Notes: generated by a model from the sequence alone, not told the origin. Shown: positions 17,983 through 25,529, counted from the first letter of the stretch. The stretch is 64,000 bases of DNA from Treponema sp. (GCA_016293005.1 JAEDFA010000002.1:9768-73767), one strand, 5' to 3'. Numbers and translations: made by a program.

Positions 17983-18632
17983 GGATTGCAATATTAGGCG
18001 GCTCATTTAATCCTATTCACTTAGGTCACGCTCTTCTTGCTGACACGGTAAAAATCGATTTGGGTTATGATAAAATTATTTTTGTTCCTGCGGGAAAGCC
18101 GCCTCATAAAAAATTGAATGGCTCTGTTTCTTGTGAACAACGGTTTAATATGGTAAAGAATTTTTGCGATTCAACAGATTGTTTTTGTGCTGAACCTTTT
18201 GAAATTCAAAAAAGCGGTTTAAGTTACACTTACGATACAGTAAAATTTATTCTTGAAAAATATTCGTCTTCTCTTGACGGAAAACCGGGACTTATAATGG
18301 GTGAAGAAGTTGCGTGTGAATTTCATAAATGGCATAAGGCTTCTCAGATTGCTTCGTTAACTGATTTGATAATTGCCCGCCGTCATCCTGACAATAACGG
18401 AATAAATGTCGCTGAATTTAAAAATCAGAATATTGGCGGTTATGAAGGTGGTTTTTCTTCGTTTGATTTTGAAAAAGATTTCGCTTTTCCTTTTATAATG
18501 CTTGAAAATCCGCTTCTTCCAGTTTCTTCAACAGAAATCAGGGCGCGAATCAGTCAGGGAAAAAGTTTTCGTTATCTTGTTCCGCCGGAAGTTTATCTGT
18601 ATATTAAACAGAAAGGACTTTATCAAAAATGA
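17979..18632 (+). CDS. nadD: Nicotinate-nucleotide adenylyltransferase
   Basis: NadD joins nicotinate mononucleotide and ATP to form deamido-NAD in NAD synthesis. The 217-residue product has the nucleotidyltransferase motif GGSFNPIHLGHALLA at residues 6-20 (HxGH signature) and the second motif VSSTEIRARISQG near 180. Translation starts at GTG 17979 within the obg stop region (GTGA overlap). It also overlaps yqeK (ATGA), so the three genes should be translationally coupled. Confidence 0.95.
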   Translation: MRIAILGGSFNPIHLGHALLADTVKIDLGYDKIIFVPAGKPPHKKLNGSVSCEQRFNMVKNFCDSTDCFCAEPFEIQKSGLSYTYDTVKFILEKYSSSLDGKPGLIMGEEVACEFHKWHKASQIASLTDLIIARRHPDNNGINVAEFKNQNIGGYEGGFSSFDFEKDFAFPFIMLENPLLPVSSTEIRARISQGKSFRYLVPPEVYLYIKQKGLYQK

Positions 18633-19204
18633 AAGATTTTAGAAAACTTGTGAAAGAGATTTCAGTTTTTTTAAAGGAAAATGTTTCAAAATCAAGATAT
18701 GAACATTCGCTTCGGACTGCAAAACTTTCAGAAAAAATGTGTGTTCTTTACGGTGAAGACAAAAATAAAGGTTATCTTGCAGGGCTTTCTCACGATATCT
18801 GCAAAAATTTTGATGAAAAAAACATGAGACGCCTTGCTTTATTATCGGGCGAGGAAATTACAAAAACTGAAAACGAGAATTTTTCGCTTCTTCATGGAAA
18901 AGCTGCTTCTGCAAAATTGAAAAATGATTTTTCTGTAAGCGACAGCGAAATTCTTGAAGCAGTTGCCGTTCACACTCTCGGAAAAAAGGGAATGTGCACT
19001 CTTTCAAAAATTCTTTATATTGCAGATAAAATTGAACCCGGTCGTCCACAGATGACAAAAAAATATTTGAAATCGCTTTTAAAAAATCCTCTTGACGCTC
19101 TTTTAAAAATCGTCATAGAAGAGAATATAAGTTATCTTGAAAAAAAAGGAAAAAAAGTCGCTTCGGAAACTCTTGAATTATACGATTTTCTCAAGGCTTT
19201 TTAA
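18629..19204 (+). CDS. yqeK: YqeK-type HD-domain phosphohydrolase
   Basis: The 191-residue HD-domain protein matches YqeK, a family reported to hydrolyse Ap4A symmetrically and usually encoded next to nadD. Metal-binding residues are seen in SRYEHSLRTAKL (His), GLSHDICKNF (His-Asp), LLHGKAASA and AVAVHTLGKKGM (His), with the LYIADKIEPGR end motif near residue 135. It overlaps nadD by four bases and is 10 bp before the LCP-like gene. Confidence 0.9.
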   Translation: MKDFRKLVKEISVFLKENVSKSRYEHSLRTAKLSEKMCVLYGEDKNKGYLAGLSHDICKNFDEKNMRRLALLSGEEITKTENENFSLLHGKAASAKLKNDFSVSDSEILEAVAVHTLGKKGMCTLSKILYIADKIEPGRPQMTKKYLKSLLKNPLDALLKIVIEENISYLEKKGKKVASETLELYDFLKAF

Positions 19205-19214
19205 AAGGTGATGT

Positions 19215-20411
19215 ATGAAAAAGAATAAAATCCGGGATGAACAGAAAGGAATAATTTTTCTGATTTTTATTTTTCTTGTAGTTGTTTTTGTTTCTTTTTA
19301 CAGCTGGTTCGTTTTAAAACCGAAAACTCTTGAGTACGGAGATCAGGTTATAAGGACTTTGTTTCTGGTTTCTGACAGTGAAAAAAACTGTATTTTTTCA
19401 AATGTCTTGATTTATTATCCTGAAACGCAGAAAGCGGCTGTCGTGAACATTCCGTCGAATACGGGAGCAATTTATCAGAGTTTAAACAGAACTGACAGAA
19501 TTGATTCTGTTTTCCGTGAAAAGGGAATTGAAGTTTTTAAAAGTGAAGTTGAAAAAATTCTTAATTGTATCATTCCTTTCTATATAAATATTGAACTTGA
19601 AGATTTTAAACTTCTTACTGATTATCTTGGCGGACTTCGTGTTTTTATTCCGTCGCCTGTGGATGTAACTTGCGATGATGGAAAGCGCTATCTTCTTCCT
19701 TCTGGCGCGGTAAATCTTGACGGAGATAAAATAGAATCATATTTAAAATATGTTTTCCCGGAAGAAACTTTCACTGAAGTTCAGGACAGATATCAGAATG
19801 TTGCTACGGCATTTTTTACAGCATTGCACGATAAAAAAGCGTCTGTTTTTAAGAGTGAAAAAGTTTTTAAAAAATATTATGACCTTATGAGCATAAATCT
19901 TTCGCTTTCAGATTCTTACAGAATGATGTCGCTTTTTTCTGAAATGGACACTGAACTCATAAAAAGACAGACTGTAACCGGAAAGTTAAGGGAAATTGAC
20001 GGAAAAGAACTTTTGATGCCTACAAGAAACGGAAGCGATATAAGAGAAGCCGTTCAGCAGGTTACTCAGCTTTTAGTTTCAAACAGCGGAGCTATGGTTT
20101 CCCGGATTTATGTTCTTGAAATTCAGAATGGAACAACAATTCAGGGGCTTGCGCATAATACGGCAATTTTGTATAAAGGTGCAAGTTACGATGTTCTTGG
20201 AACTGTAAATGCAGACAGAAATGATTATGACAAAACTGTAATTATTGACCACATCGGAAACAAAGAAATGGCTGAAATGGTCGGAAAATATATTCATTGT
20301 TCAAATATTATAGAAGAAACTGTAGATTTATCAGAATCTGAGGATTCTGCTTCGAATGTCGACTTTACGATTATTCTTGGAAAAGATTTTGACGGACGCT
20401 ATGTTCATTGA
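19215..20411 (+). CDS. LytR-CpsA-Psr (LCP)-like membrane protein with LytR_C domain
   Basis: The 398-residue protein has one N-terminal membrane helix (residues 15-33), then an LCP-like extracytoplasmic domain (about 50-250; INIELEDFKLLTDYLGGLRVFI corresponds to the conserved vdfxgfxxlvdalGGv region), and a C-terminal LytR_C-like segment starting near VSRIYVLEIQNGT. LCP enzymes attach polymers to the cell wall from lipid carriers. At the place of the usual IPRDT motif this protein has NIPSNT, so a conserved Arg-Asp pair is missing; enzymatic activity is doubtful. Its position between yqeK and rsfS is common for this gene. Confidence 0.75.
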   Translation: MKKNKIRDEQKGIIFLIFIFLVVVFVSFYSWFVLKPKTLEYGDQVIRTLFLVSDSEKNCIFSNVLIYYPETQKAAVVNIPSNTGAIYQSLNRTDRIDSVFREKGIEVFKSEVEKILNCIIPFYINIELEDFKLLTDYLGGLRVFIPSPVDVTCDDGKRYLLPSGAVNLDGDKIESYLKYVFPEETFTEVQDRYQNVATAFFTALHDKKASVFKSEKVFKKYYDLMSINLSLSDSYRMMSLFSEMDTELIKRQTVTGKLREIDGKELLMPTRNGSDIREAVQQVTQLLVSNSGAMVSRIYVLEIQNGTTIQGLAHNTAILYKGASYDVLGTVNADRNDYDKTVIIDHIGNKEMAEMVGKYIHCSNIIEETVDLSESEDSASNVDFTIILGKDFDGRYVH

Positions 20412-20442
20412 TGAATAATTAAATCAAATTGTGAGGTAAAAT

Positions 20443-20796
20443 ATGAAAAGTTTAGAAGAAAAAGCAAAGGAAATCGCCGTTTTACTTGAGGACGGAAAAG
20501 GAAAAGATGTAAAACTTCTTGATGTTGCAAAGTTGAACAGCTGGACTGATTATTTTGTAATTTGTACGATTTCAAGTTCTGCGCACTGGCAGGGTCTTTA
20601 TCGTCAGGTGAAAGATTATGTAAAGGAAAATGATTTGCAGATTCATGTTACAAACAGAAAATCCCCGGACGGAGATGACTGGAATTTAATCGATATCGGT
20701 TCGATTGTAGTTCACCTTATGTCTGAAACAGCAAGAAATTTTTACGATCTTGAAAAACTTTGGCACGCAGGAACTGTGATAGATTTTCACGCCTGA
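20443..20796 (+). CDS. rsfS: Ribosome silencing factor RsfS (Iojap family)
   Basis: The 117-residue protein binds L14 and blocks joining of ribosomal subunits when nutrients are short. Family landmarks are LLDVAKLNSWTDYFVICTISS near residue 25 and GDDWNLIDIGSIVVHLMS near 78, split here by the loop, ending RNFYDLEKLW. Length is normal. GTGAGG precedes the ATG. It is the last gene of the obg-nadD-yqeK-LCP unit and is followed by a strong hairpin terminator. Confidence 0.95.
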   Translation: MKSLEEKAKEIAVLLEDGKGKDVKLLDVAKLNSWTDYFVICTISSSAHWQGLYRQVKDYVKENDLQIHVTNRKSPDGDDWNLIDIGSIVVHLMSETARNFYDLEKLWHAGTVIDFHA

Positions 20797-20820
20797 TTTA
20801 AAACATTTTTTCGTTTAAAA

Positions 20821-20862
20821 ATCAAAAAGCCCCGTAAAATTGATTTTTAGGGGCTTTTTGAT
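20821..20862. terminator. Bidirectional terminator between rsfS and the acidic gene
   Basis: A 13-bp perfect stem, 20821-20833 with 20850-20862 (arms contain AAAAAGCCCC and GGGGCTTTTT), with a 16-nt loop. T-runs are present on the 3' side of both strands, so it can stop transcription of rsfS (+) and of the convergent acidic gene (-). Confidence 0.9.
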
Positions 20863-20912
20863 TTGTTCTGATTTATGTGAAAAAAAATATTTTTGAGGTT
20901 TTGATGAAAAAA

Positions 20913-21188
20913 TTAGTCTAAATCATCTTCTTCGTCAAAAAAATCATCTTCATCATTTGAAAGTTCTTCGCCGTTGTTTTCATAATAGTCTGAATAGCCG
21001 TCTTCCTGTTCGTAATCGTCATAAGGCTCGTCAATATCGTAATCATCTTCGAAGGCATCTTCAAAACTTTCTGAATCTTCGTCGTAGAAGTCTAAATCTT
21101 CGTCATTTTCTTCATCGTCGAAGTCGTCATAATCATCATCAAAATTAAAAGATAATGTTCTGTTTAATAAATCGTTGTCTATAGTCAT
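20913..21188 (-). CDS. Extremely acidic small protein, unknown function
   Basis: A 91-residue protein in which I count 30 Asp and 16 Glu (46 of 91 residues) against a single Arg and no Lys. Aromatic residues, mainly Tyr and Phe, recur between acidic clusters. No signal peptide, membrane segment or recognised domain. Gene signals are good: a TTGACT-17-TATATT promoter on the same strand, an 8-bp leader hairpin, and AAAGGTG 4 nt before the ATG. Such composition fits a disordered polyanion, for example a nucleic-acid mimic, a basic-protein chaperone or an RNA polymerase delta-like tail; none can be chosen from sequence. It is convergent with rsfS across a shared terminator. Confidence 0.75.
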   Translation of the reverse strand: MTIDNDLLNRTLSFNFDDDYDDFDDEENDEDLDFYDEDSESFEDAFEDDYDIDEPYDDYEQEDGYSDYYENNGEELSNDEDDFFDEEDDLD

Positions 21189-21228
21189 ACAGCACCTTTA
21201 TAAAAATTTGTAGAAACAGTTTTAAGAA

Positions 21229-21254
21229 ACCTTGAAAAAGAAATGCTTCAAGGT
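21229..21254 (-). promoter_or_regulatory. 5' leader hairpin of the acidic gene
   Basis: ACCTTGAA (21229-21236) is perfectly complementary to TTCAAGGT (21247-21254). On the minus strand the hairpin begins about 3 nt after the predicted transcription start, placing a stable stem at the mRNA 5' end. Confidence 0.55.
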
Positions 21255-21263
21255 AACAATAAA

Positions 21264-21292
21264 AATATATTTTATACTCATATTTCAGTCAA
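21264..21292 (-). promoter_or_regulatory. Promoter of the acidic gene
   Basis: Read on the minus strand: -35 TTGACT (21292-21287), 17-bp spacer, -10 TATATT (21269-21264). The predicted start near 21257 gives a leader of about 70 nt. Confidence 0.65.
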
Positions 21293-21346
21293 CGGGTTTT
21301 CTTATCTCTTTTATAAAAATTTGAATATTTTGTTTTTTTTTGTGTC

Positions 21347-22148
21347 ATTCGTAAGCGATTTTGTCCATAATAGACCTTAAAAAATTAAGGCCTTTTTTCT
21401 GAATAAATTCGAATTTGTTATGCGTCAAATGCTGTCATAAGGCGGTATGTATTTCTTACGAATGACAGGCTTCTCCATATCAAAATCCATTCTGTCTGAA
21501 ATCTTCTTACGGTCTGGAATAATATCCAGTGCAAGAAGCTTGTCGTCATGCATGGCATAAACAGCTTCATTCATCATTGTAATTACAGATACCCTTGTTT
21601 TAGGTTTAATAAAAATCTGATTTCCGTAAGAATCAAAAGTTCCGTAATATTTATTGTTCAACCTTATTCCATTTCCACAGTCCACAGTTCTCTTTGCAAT
21701 TGTAACGAGTGCTGAATCTATCTGCTCCTTTGTAAGTTTTACTTAGACGCTTTTTATTCCTTTGCGGACTGCAAACTGTTCATTAAATTTTTGAATATAC
21801 TTTTTGAAAATCAAATGGACAAGACCTTCGCTGATTTTTATATTCTCATTTTTCTCAAGCCTTTCGCAGAAGAACGTTATGTTCATGCCGTAATATTTTG
21901 TGCAGTAAAGATTCCAAATTAATTCATGGTCAGCCTTATTTGCCATCTCACGACCTCTGTTCTTGTGAACAAGATCTGCATTCGGATTCTCTTTCTGTAT
22001 CTTCGAATAGTTTTTTCACTTCTCTTAAGTTTTGCAGCTGCCCAGGAAATAGACTTTTCTCCATCAACAATCATCTTCATAACTTCCAGTTTCTTCTCAT
22101 CCAAAGTAATTCACCTCTTTATTATAAGGGACAAAATCACTTACGAAT
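21347..22148 (-). mobile_element. Decayed insertion sequence with terminal inverted repeats
   Basis: The element is bounded by 20-bp inverted repeats at 21347-21366 and 22129-22148, identical except for one position; the outer end reads ATTCGTAAG on each side. It is 802 bp long and carries fragments of one transposase on the minus strand. No target-site duplication is obvious. The internal hairpin CCTTAA/TTAAGG plus T-tract at 21375-21398 just inside the left end could stop outside transcription. The short length, frameshift and stop codon show it is no longer autonomous, although intact ends might still be moved in trans. Confidence 0.8.
21425..22104 (-). pseudogene. Transposase remnant (integrase-core type, probably ISNCY/IS1202-like)
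   Basis: Reading the minus strand, the N-terminus (MDEKKLEVMKMIVDGEKS, then a helix-turn-helix with KRSEKTIRRYRKRI) breaks by frameshift near 22000. The next frame continues NADLVHKNRGREMANKADHE and CTKYYGMNITFFCERL, a pattern I associate with ISNCY-type transposases. The catalytic core is missing: the sequence jumps from LVHLIFKKY to a C-terminal segment containing KFNEQFAV, then an in-frame TAA near 21743, then resumes VKLTKEQIDSALV and RLNNKYYGTFDSYGNQIF to the end. So there is one frameshift, one internal deletion and one stop codon. Family assignment is from memory of sequence style and is moderate. Confidence 0.75.
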
Positions 22149-22179
22149 TAATTTTTAGAATTATAATAAAAGAAAAAAA

Positions 22180-22207
22180 TTGACAATTCAAATAAGTGGG
22201 TTATAAT
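22180..22207 (+). promoter_or_regulatory. Promoter of ispE (predicted leaderless start)
   Basis: Consensus TTGACA (22180-22185), 16-bp spacer, consensus TATAAT (22202-22207). The ispE ATG begins at 22214, only 6 bases after the -10 box, so the expected transcription start coincides with the start codon. It lies 31 bp outside the right end of the IS remnant. Confidence 0.8.
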
Positions 22208-22213
22208 TAAAGT

Positions 22214-23128
22214 ATGAAAAGTGAAATTCGTGTTTCGGCCTGTGCAAAAATTAATATTGGTTTACAGGTTTTTCCTCGCCGCAATGACGGTTTTCACGAA
22301 ATTCAGAGTATTTTTCAGACTGTGAGTTTCCCTTATGGTTTTCGGGATGTTTTAACAGTAGAATACGATACTGATGCAGATTTTTTTTTCAAAGTTCAGT
22401 GCGATTCTCTAAAACTTCCTGAAGACAATACTCTTTTCCTTGCTTACAAGGCATTTTGTTCTGTTACAGGCTTAAACCTAAAAGGAATTTCAGTAAATCT
22501 TGAAAAAAAAATTCCCAGCGGTGCAGGGCTTGGAGGCGGTTCTTCAGACGGAGCGTCACTTGTAAAAGCATTAGAAAAACTTACGGAAATTCATTTATCT
22601 GATTTTCAATTAGATAATATTGCTTCTAAAATCGGAAGTGATGTTTTTTTCTTTATTCATTGCGATTTTAATCAAAGTGAATCCGAAAAAAATCTAATTG
22701 AAGGAACTGGCTGTGCTCTTGTTTCTGGGCGTGGTGAAAATGTAAAACTGATTCAAAAACGGAACGATTTGTTTTTTCTTCTTGTTTTTCCAGAAGTATT
22801 CAGTTCTACAAAAGAAGCATATAATCTTCTTGATAATCTACTAGATTTAAAAGAAAATATGTGCTATATTAATTTCACTGATTTTGAAACTATGTACAAC
22901 GGTTTCGTTTCAGAATGGCAGTTTGTTAATACCTTTACTCCTGCTTTGTCAGGTAAATATTTAGAGATTGAAAATTGTTTGAACTGTATTAAAAAAACTG
23001 GTGCATTATATGTAGAAATGTCCGGTTCGGGTTCTACATGTTATGGTGTTTTTTCTAGCTTAAAAGACGCTGAAAATGCCCGGGTTCAAATTGCTCAACA
23101 AGGATTTAGATGTGCAGTTGTAAAATAA
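22214..23128 (+). CDS. ispE: 4-diphosphocytidyl-2-C-methyl-D-erythritol kinase
   Basis: IspE phosphorylates CDP-methylerythritol in the MEP route to isoprenoids. The 304-residue GHMP kinase has the N-terminal substrate-binding ACAKINIGL with Lys12, the ATP loop PSGAGLGGGSSDGAS at 101-115, the catalytic-Asp region IGSDVFFFIHC, and the C-terminal SGSGSTCYGVF glycine loop. The start is forced: the family begins just before AKIN and no other start codon precedes it. There is no Shine-Dalgarno; the -10 box is 6 nt upstream, predicting a leaderless message. Confidence 0.95.
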   Translation: MKSEIRVSACAKINIGLQVFPRRNDGFHEIQSIFQTVSFPYGFRDVLTVEYDTDADFFFKVQCDSLKLPEDNTLFLAYKAFCSVTGLNLKGISVNLEKKIPSGAGLGGGSSDGASLVKALEKLTEIHLSDFQLDNIASKIGSDVFFFIHCDFNQSESEKNLIEGTGCALVSGRGENVKLIQKRNDLFFLLVFPEVFSSTKEAYNLLDNLLDLKENMCYINFTDFETMYNGFVSEWQFVNTFTPALSGKYLEIENCLNCIKKTGALYVEMSGSGSTCYGVFSSLKDAENARVQIAQQGFRCAVVK

Positions 23129-23186
23129 TTTGCAAGTGTGTCGACAGTCCCTGAGAATATACTGCTTCTAAATACGGAGGAACAAA

Positions 23187-23471
23187 ATGCAGATTACTGA
23201 GTTACGAATTCGTAAAGTTGAGGGCGAAGGTAAACTTCGTGCGTATGTTACAGTTACATTTGACGACTGTTTCGTTGTTCATAATGTAAAAATCATTGAA
23301 GGCAAAAACGGTTTGTTTATTGCCATGCCAAGCAGAAAAACTGCTAACGGAGAGTATAAAGATGTTGCTCATCCTATTAGTCCAGATTTCCGCAACAGTT
23401 TGCAGGATAAAATTCTGGAAGAATACAACGCTGGTCATATAGAAGAAGGTCCGGCAGATGGCAACGACTAA
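23187..23471 (+). CDS. spoVG: SpoVG-family regulatory protein
   Basis: The 94-residue product is SpoVG, a small nucleic-acid-binding regulator also present in spirochaetes. It starts [20 protein letters not shown] and has the conserved [21 protein letters not shown] core with [19 protein letters not shown]. The family binds DNA and RNA; the target here is unknown. ACGGAGGAAC gives a strong Shine-Dalgarno. The tRNA-Gln gene follows after 20 bp, so the two may be co-transcribed. Confidence 0.93.
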   Translation: MQITELRIRKVEGEGKLRAYVTVTFDDCFVVHNVKIIEGKNGLFIAMPSRKTANGEYKDVAHPISPDFRNSLQDKILEEYNAGHIEEGPADGND

Positions 23472-23491
23472 TTTGTGGTAGTTGATTAATT

Positions 23492-23564
23492 TGGGACGTC
23501 GTCAAGCGGTAAGACAACGGCTTTTGGTGCCGTCATTCCACAGGTTCGAATCCTGTCGTCCCAG
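23492..23564 (+). tRNA. trnQ: tRNA-Gln (anticodon TTG)
   Basis: A 73-nt cloverleaf: acceptor TGGGACG/CGTCCCA with discriminator G, anticodon stem ACGGC/GCCGT around loop TTTTGGT (anticodon TTG), and T arm ACAGG-TTCGAAT-CCTGT. The weak U1-A72 pair is typical of bacterial tRNA-Gln. CCA is not encoded. A strong terminator follows at once. Confidence 0.95.
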
Positions 23565-23567
23565 GTA

Positions 23568-23602
23568 AAAAGTCTGTAGAGTTTCTGCAGACTTTTTTTT
23601 TG
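23568..23602 (+). terminator. Terminator of tRNA-Gln
   Basis: A 12-bp stem, 23568-23579 with 23585-23596 (AAAAGTCTGTAG / CTGCAGACTTTT, one G-U), loop of 5 nt, then T-rich. Its T-tract overlaps the -35 box of the next gene. Confidence 0.9.
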
Positions 23603-23627
23603 CTTTAATAAATTTTGAGTGTAGAAT
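23600..23627 (+). promoter_or_regulatory. Candidate promoter of the GH53 gene (predicted leaderless start)
   Basis: TTGCTT (23600-23605), 16-bp spacer, TAGAAT (23622-23627). The gene's ATG is at 23635, 7 nt beyond the -10 box, with no Shine-Dalgarno between. Confidence 0.55.
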
Positions 23628-23634
23628 TTAATTT

Positions 23635-24714
23635 ATGAAAATAAAACTGGCTGCAATTTTTTTATGTTTTTTAATTTTTTCAGCATGTAAATCTTCTGAC
23701 AATTTAAATGTTAATTCTTCTTTTCTTGAATACAGGGGCGCGGATATTTCGTATTTTAAACAACTAGAAGAAAACAATGTTCAGTTTTATAAAAATGGAA
23801 AAATCAAATCTTTGTTTGAAATTTTAAAAGATGCAGGAGTAAACTGGATTCGCCTTAGGTTGTGGCATTCTCCCTCGGATTCAACTAATAATCTTGAAAA
23901 CACTTTATCCGTTGCAAAGCGTGTGAAGGATTTTGGTTTTAAATTTCTTCTTGATATTCATTATTCAGATTCTTGGGCAGATCCTTCAAGTCAAACTATT
24001 CCTTCAGAATGGGAGTCTTACGATTTTGAAAAACTTAAAAATGCTGTGTCATCTTATACAAAAGATGTTCTTTCATCTTTTTCAAACGCTGGCTGTGTTC
24101 CTGATATGGTTCAGACTGGAAACGAAATTTCAAACGGAATGCTCTGGCCTTATGGAAAGATAAAAGATGGCGGCGATTGTTCTGAGTTTATGGCTCTTCT
24201 TTCTTCTGCAGTAAATGAGGTACGAAATTTTGATTCGAAAATTAAAATAATGCTTCATGTTCCTTGTGATAAAGATATTGAAAAGGTTTTGTGGTGGTAT
24301 TCACAGGCGGAAAAGTATGAAATTGACTATGATGTCATTGGACTTTCATATTATTCGTTTTTTACGGGAAAAGATTTTTCGATTGTTTTTGAAACTGTAA
24401 AGACTTTAGTCGATAAATTTGCAAAAGAAGTTTGTATTGCAGAAACTTCTTATCCCTGGACGCTTTCATGGAATGATAATGAAAACAATCTTGTCGGGTG
24501 TGAAGAACAGCTTATTTCTGGTTTTCCGGCTACAAAAGAAGGTCAGCAGAATTATTTAAATGAATTGTGCAAAAAAGTTTACGATTCAGGTGGCTTGGGA
24601 GTATTCTGGTGGGAACCTGAAGCGGTTTCTGTTTCAGGATTTACTTCTTCTATAGAGAACCTTTCCTGGTTTGATTTTGATAATCAATATATTGGAACAA
24701 AATTTTTTAAATAA
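23635..24714 (+). CDS. GH53 endo-beta-1,4-galactanase lipoprotein
   Basis: The 359-residue enzyme belongs to glycoside hydrolase family 53, which cuts beta-1,4-galactan side chains of pectin (arabinogalactan I). A lipoprotein signal ends FSAC with Cys18, so it is probably anchored in an envelope membrane. The (beta/alpha)8 domain starts at EYRGADISYFKQLE; the acid/base is Glu164 in TGNEIS and the nucleophile Glu270 in IAETSYPW. Other landmarks are NWIRLRLWHSP and FLLDIHYSDSWADPS. Length is normal. No transporter or galactosidase gene adjoins it. Upstream there is no Shine-Dalgarno, and a -10 box lies 7 nt before the ATG. Confidence 0.92.
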   Translation: MKIKLAAIFLCFLIFSACKSSDNLNVNSSFLEYRGADISYFKQLEENNVQFYKNGKIKSLFEILKDAGVNWIRLRLWHSPSDSTNNLENTLSVAKRVKDFGFKFLLDIHYSDSWADPSSQTIPSEWESYDFEKLKNAVSSYTKDVLSSFSNAGCVPDMVQTGNEISNGMLWPYGKIKDGGDCSEFMALLSSAVNEVRNFDSKIKIMLHVPCDKDIEKVLWWYSQAEKYEIDYDVIGLSYYSFFTGKDFSIVFETVKTLVDKFAKEVCIAETSYPWTLSWNDNENNLVGCEEQLISGFPATKEGQQNYLNELCKKVYDSGGLGVFWWEPEAVSVSGFTSSIENLSWFDFDNQYIGTKFFK

Positions 24715-24818
24715 ACAATTGTGAAAAATCAATTAATTTTTATTTATTTGCAAGGCTTTTAGCATTATAGACGGTTTTAACAGGGAATATTTTATAATGC
24801 GCAAAGTTCTGCCTGTGC

Positions 24819-24847
24819 TTGACGGTAAAGGGTATCTTTAATAAAAT
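24819..24847 (+). promoter_or_regulatory. Promoter of lolA-rodZ-rimO (predicted leaderless start)
   Basis: TTGACG (24819-24824), 17-bp spacer, TAAAAT (24842-24847). The -10 box overlaps the upstream in-frame ATG at 24846, so that codon cannot be in the transcript. The ATG at 24855 is 7 nt beyond the -10 box, at the expected transcription start. Confidence 0.65.
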
Positions 24848-24854
24848 GGATTGT

Positions 24855-25529
24855 ATGATTAAAAAGGTAAATTGTTTTTTTTATATTTGTCTGTGTTTTT
24901 GTGTTAATGCTTTTTCTCAGGGAATTGTTACTGCCAGTGATTATTTTAAATCCGTTTCTGATTATTATGCAACGCTTAAAGATTATGAAGCTTCTGTAGA
25001 AATTGTCGCTGACAAGCAGGAAATGATGGGAATTGTTTCTTATAAAAAGCCGGATCTTTTAAAAATCGAATTTTCAAAGCCACAGGATCAGGTAATTGTT
25101 TTTAATGGAGAAATGCTTACAATTTATCTTCCAGGCTCTTCTTCGGTGTTGCAGCAGTCTGTTCAGTCTGATAAAGCTAATGCAGCCTCTATTGCAACAT
25201 CTCAAGGTCTTTCATTATTAAGGCGTTATTATGTAATCGCGTATGAGTTTGGACAGGATCCTTTACCGCTTGAAAACGGCTCAAACGAGCAGGTAGTCAA
25301 ATTAAAATTGTCGCGCAGAAATACTTCAGAGGCATTTCAGACTATAAAAATTGCAATAAACAGTGAAACAAACCTTATTCGCAGGATTGAAGCGTTCACT
25401 CCAAAAGGTGAAACTTACAGCTTTAATTTTTTGGATTATAAAATCAATCAGGATATTACAGACCAGCGTTTTATTTATGATGCGCCGTCTTCTGCAAATA
25501 ATTACAATAATTTTCTTTTTTCGGAGTAG
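24855..25529 (+). CDS. lolA: LolA-like outer-membrane lipoprotein carrier protein
   Basis: A 224-residue periplasmic protein with a signal peptide (MIKKVNCFFYICLCF to AFSQ). The mature part fits LolA/LolB-like half-barrels: KDYEASVEIVADKQEMMGIVSYKKPDLL split over two strands, then LKIEFSKPQDQVIVFNGEML, and a late strand ETNLIRRIEAFTPKGE. LolA shuttles lipoproteins to the outer membrane, sensible in a lipoprotein-rich spirochaete. I chose ATG 24855 over in-frame ATG 24846 because the -10 box covers the latter. The next gene begins 3 bp after the stop. Confidence 0.78.
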   Translation: MIKKVNCFFYICLCFCVNAFSQGIVTASDYFKSVSDYYATLKDYEASVEIVADKQEMMGIVSYKKPDLLKIEFSKPQDQVIVFNGEMLTIYLPGSSSVLQQSVQSDKANAASIATSQGLSLLRRYYVIAYEFGQDPLPLENGSNEQVVKLKLSRRNTSEAFQTIKIAINSETNLIRRIEAFTPKGETYSFNFLDYKINQDITDQRFIYDAPSSANNYNNFLFSE

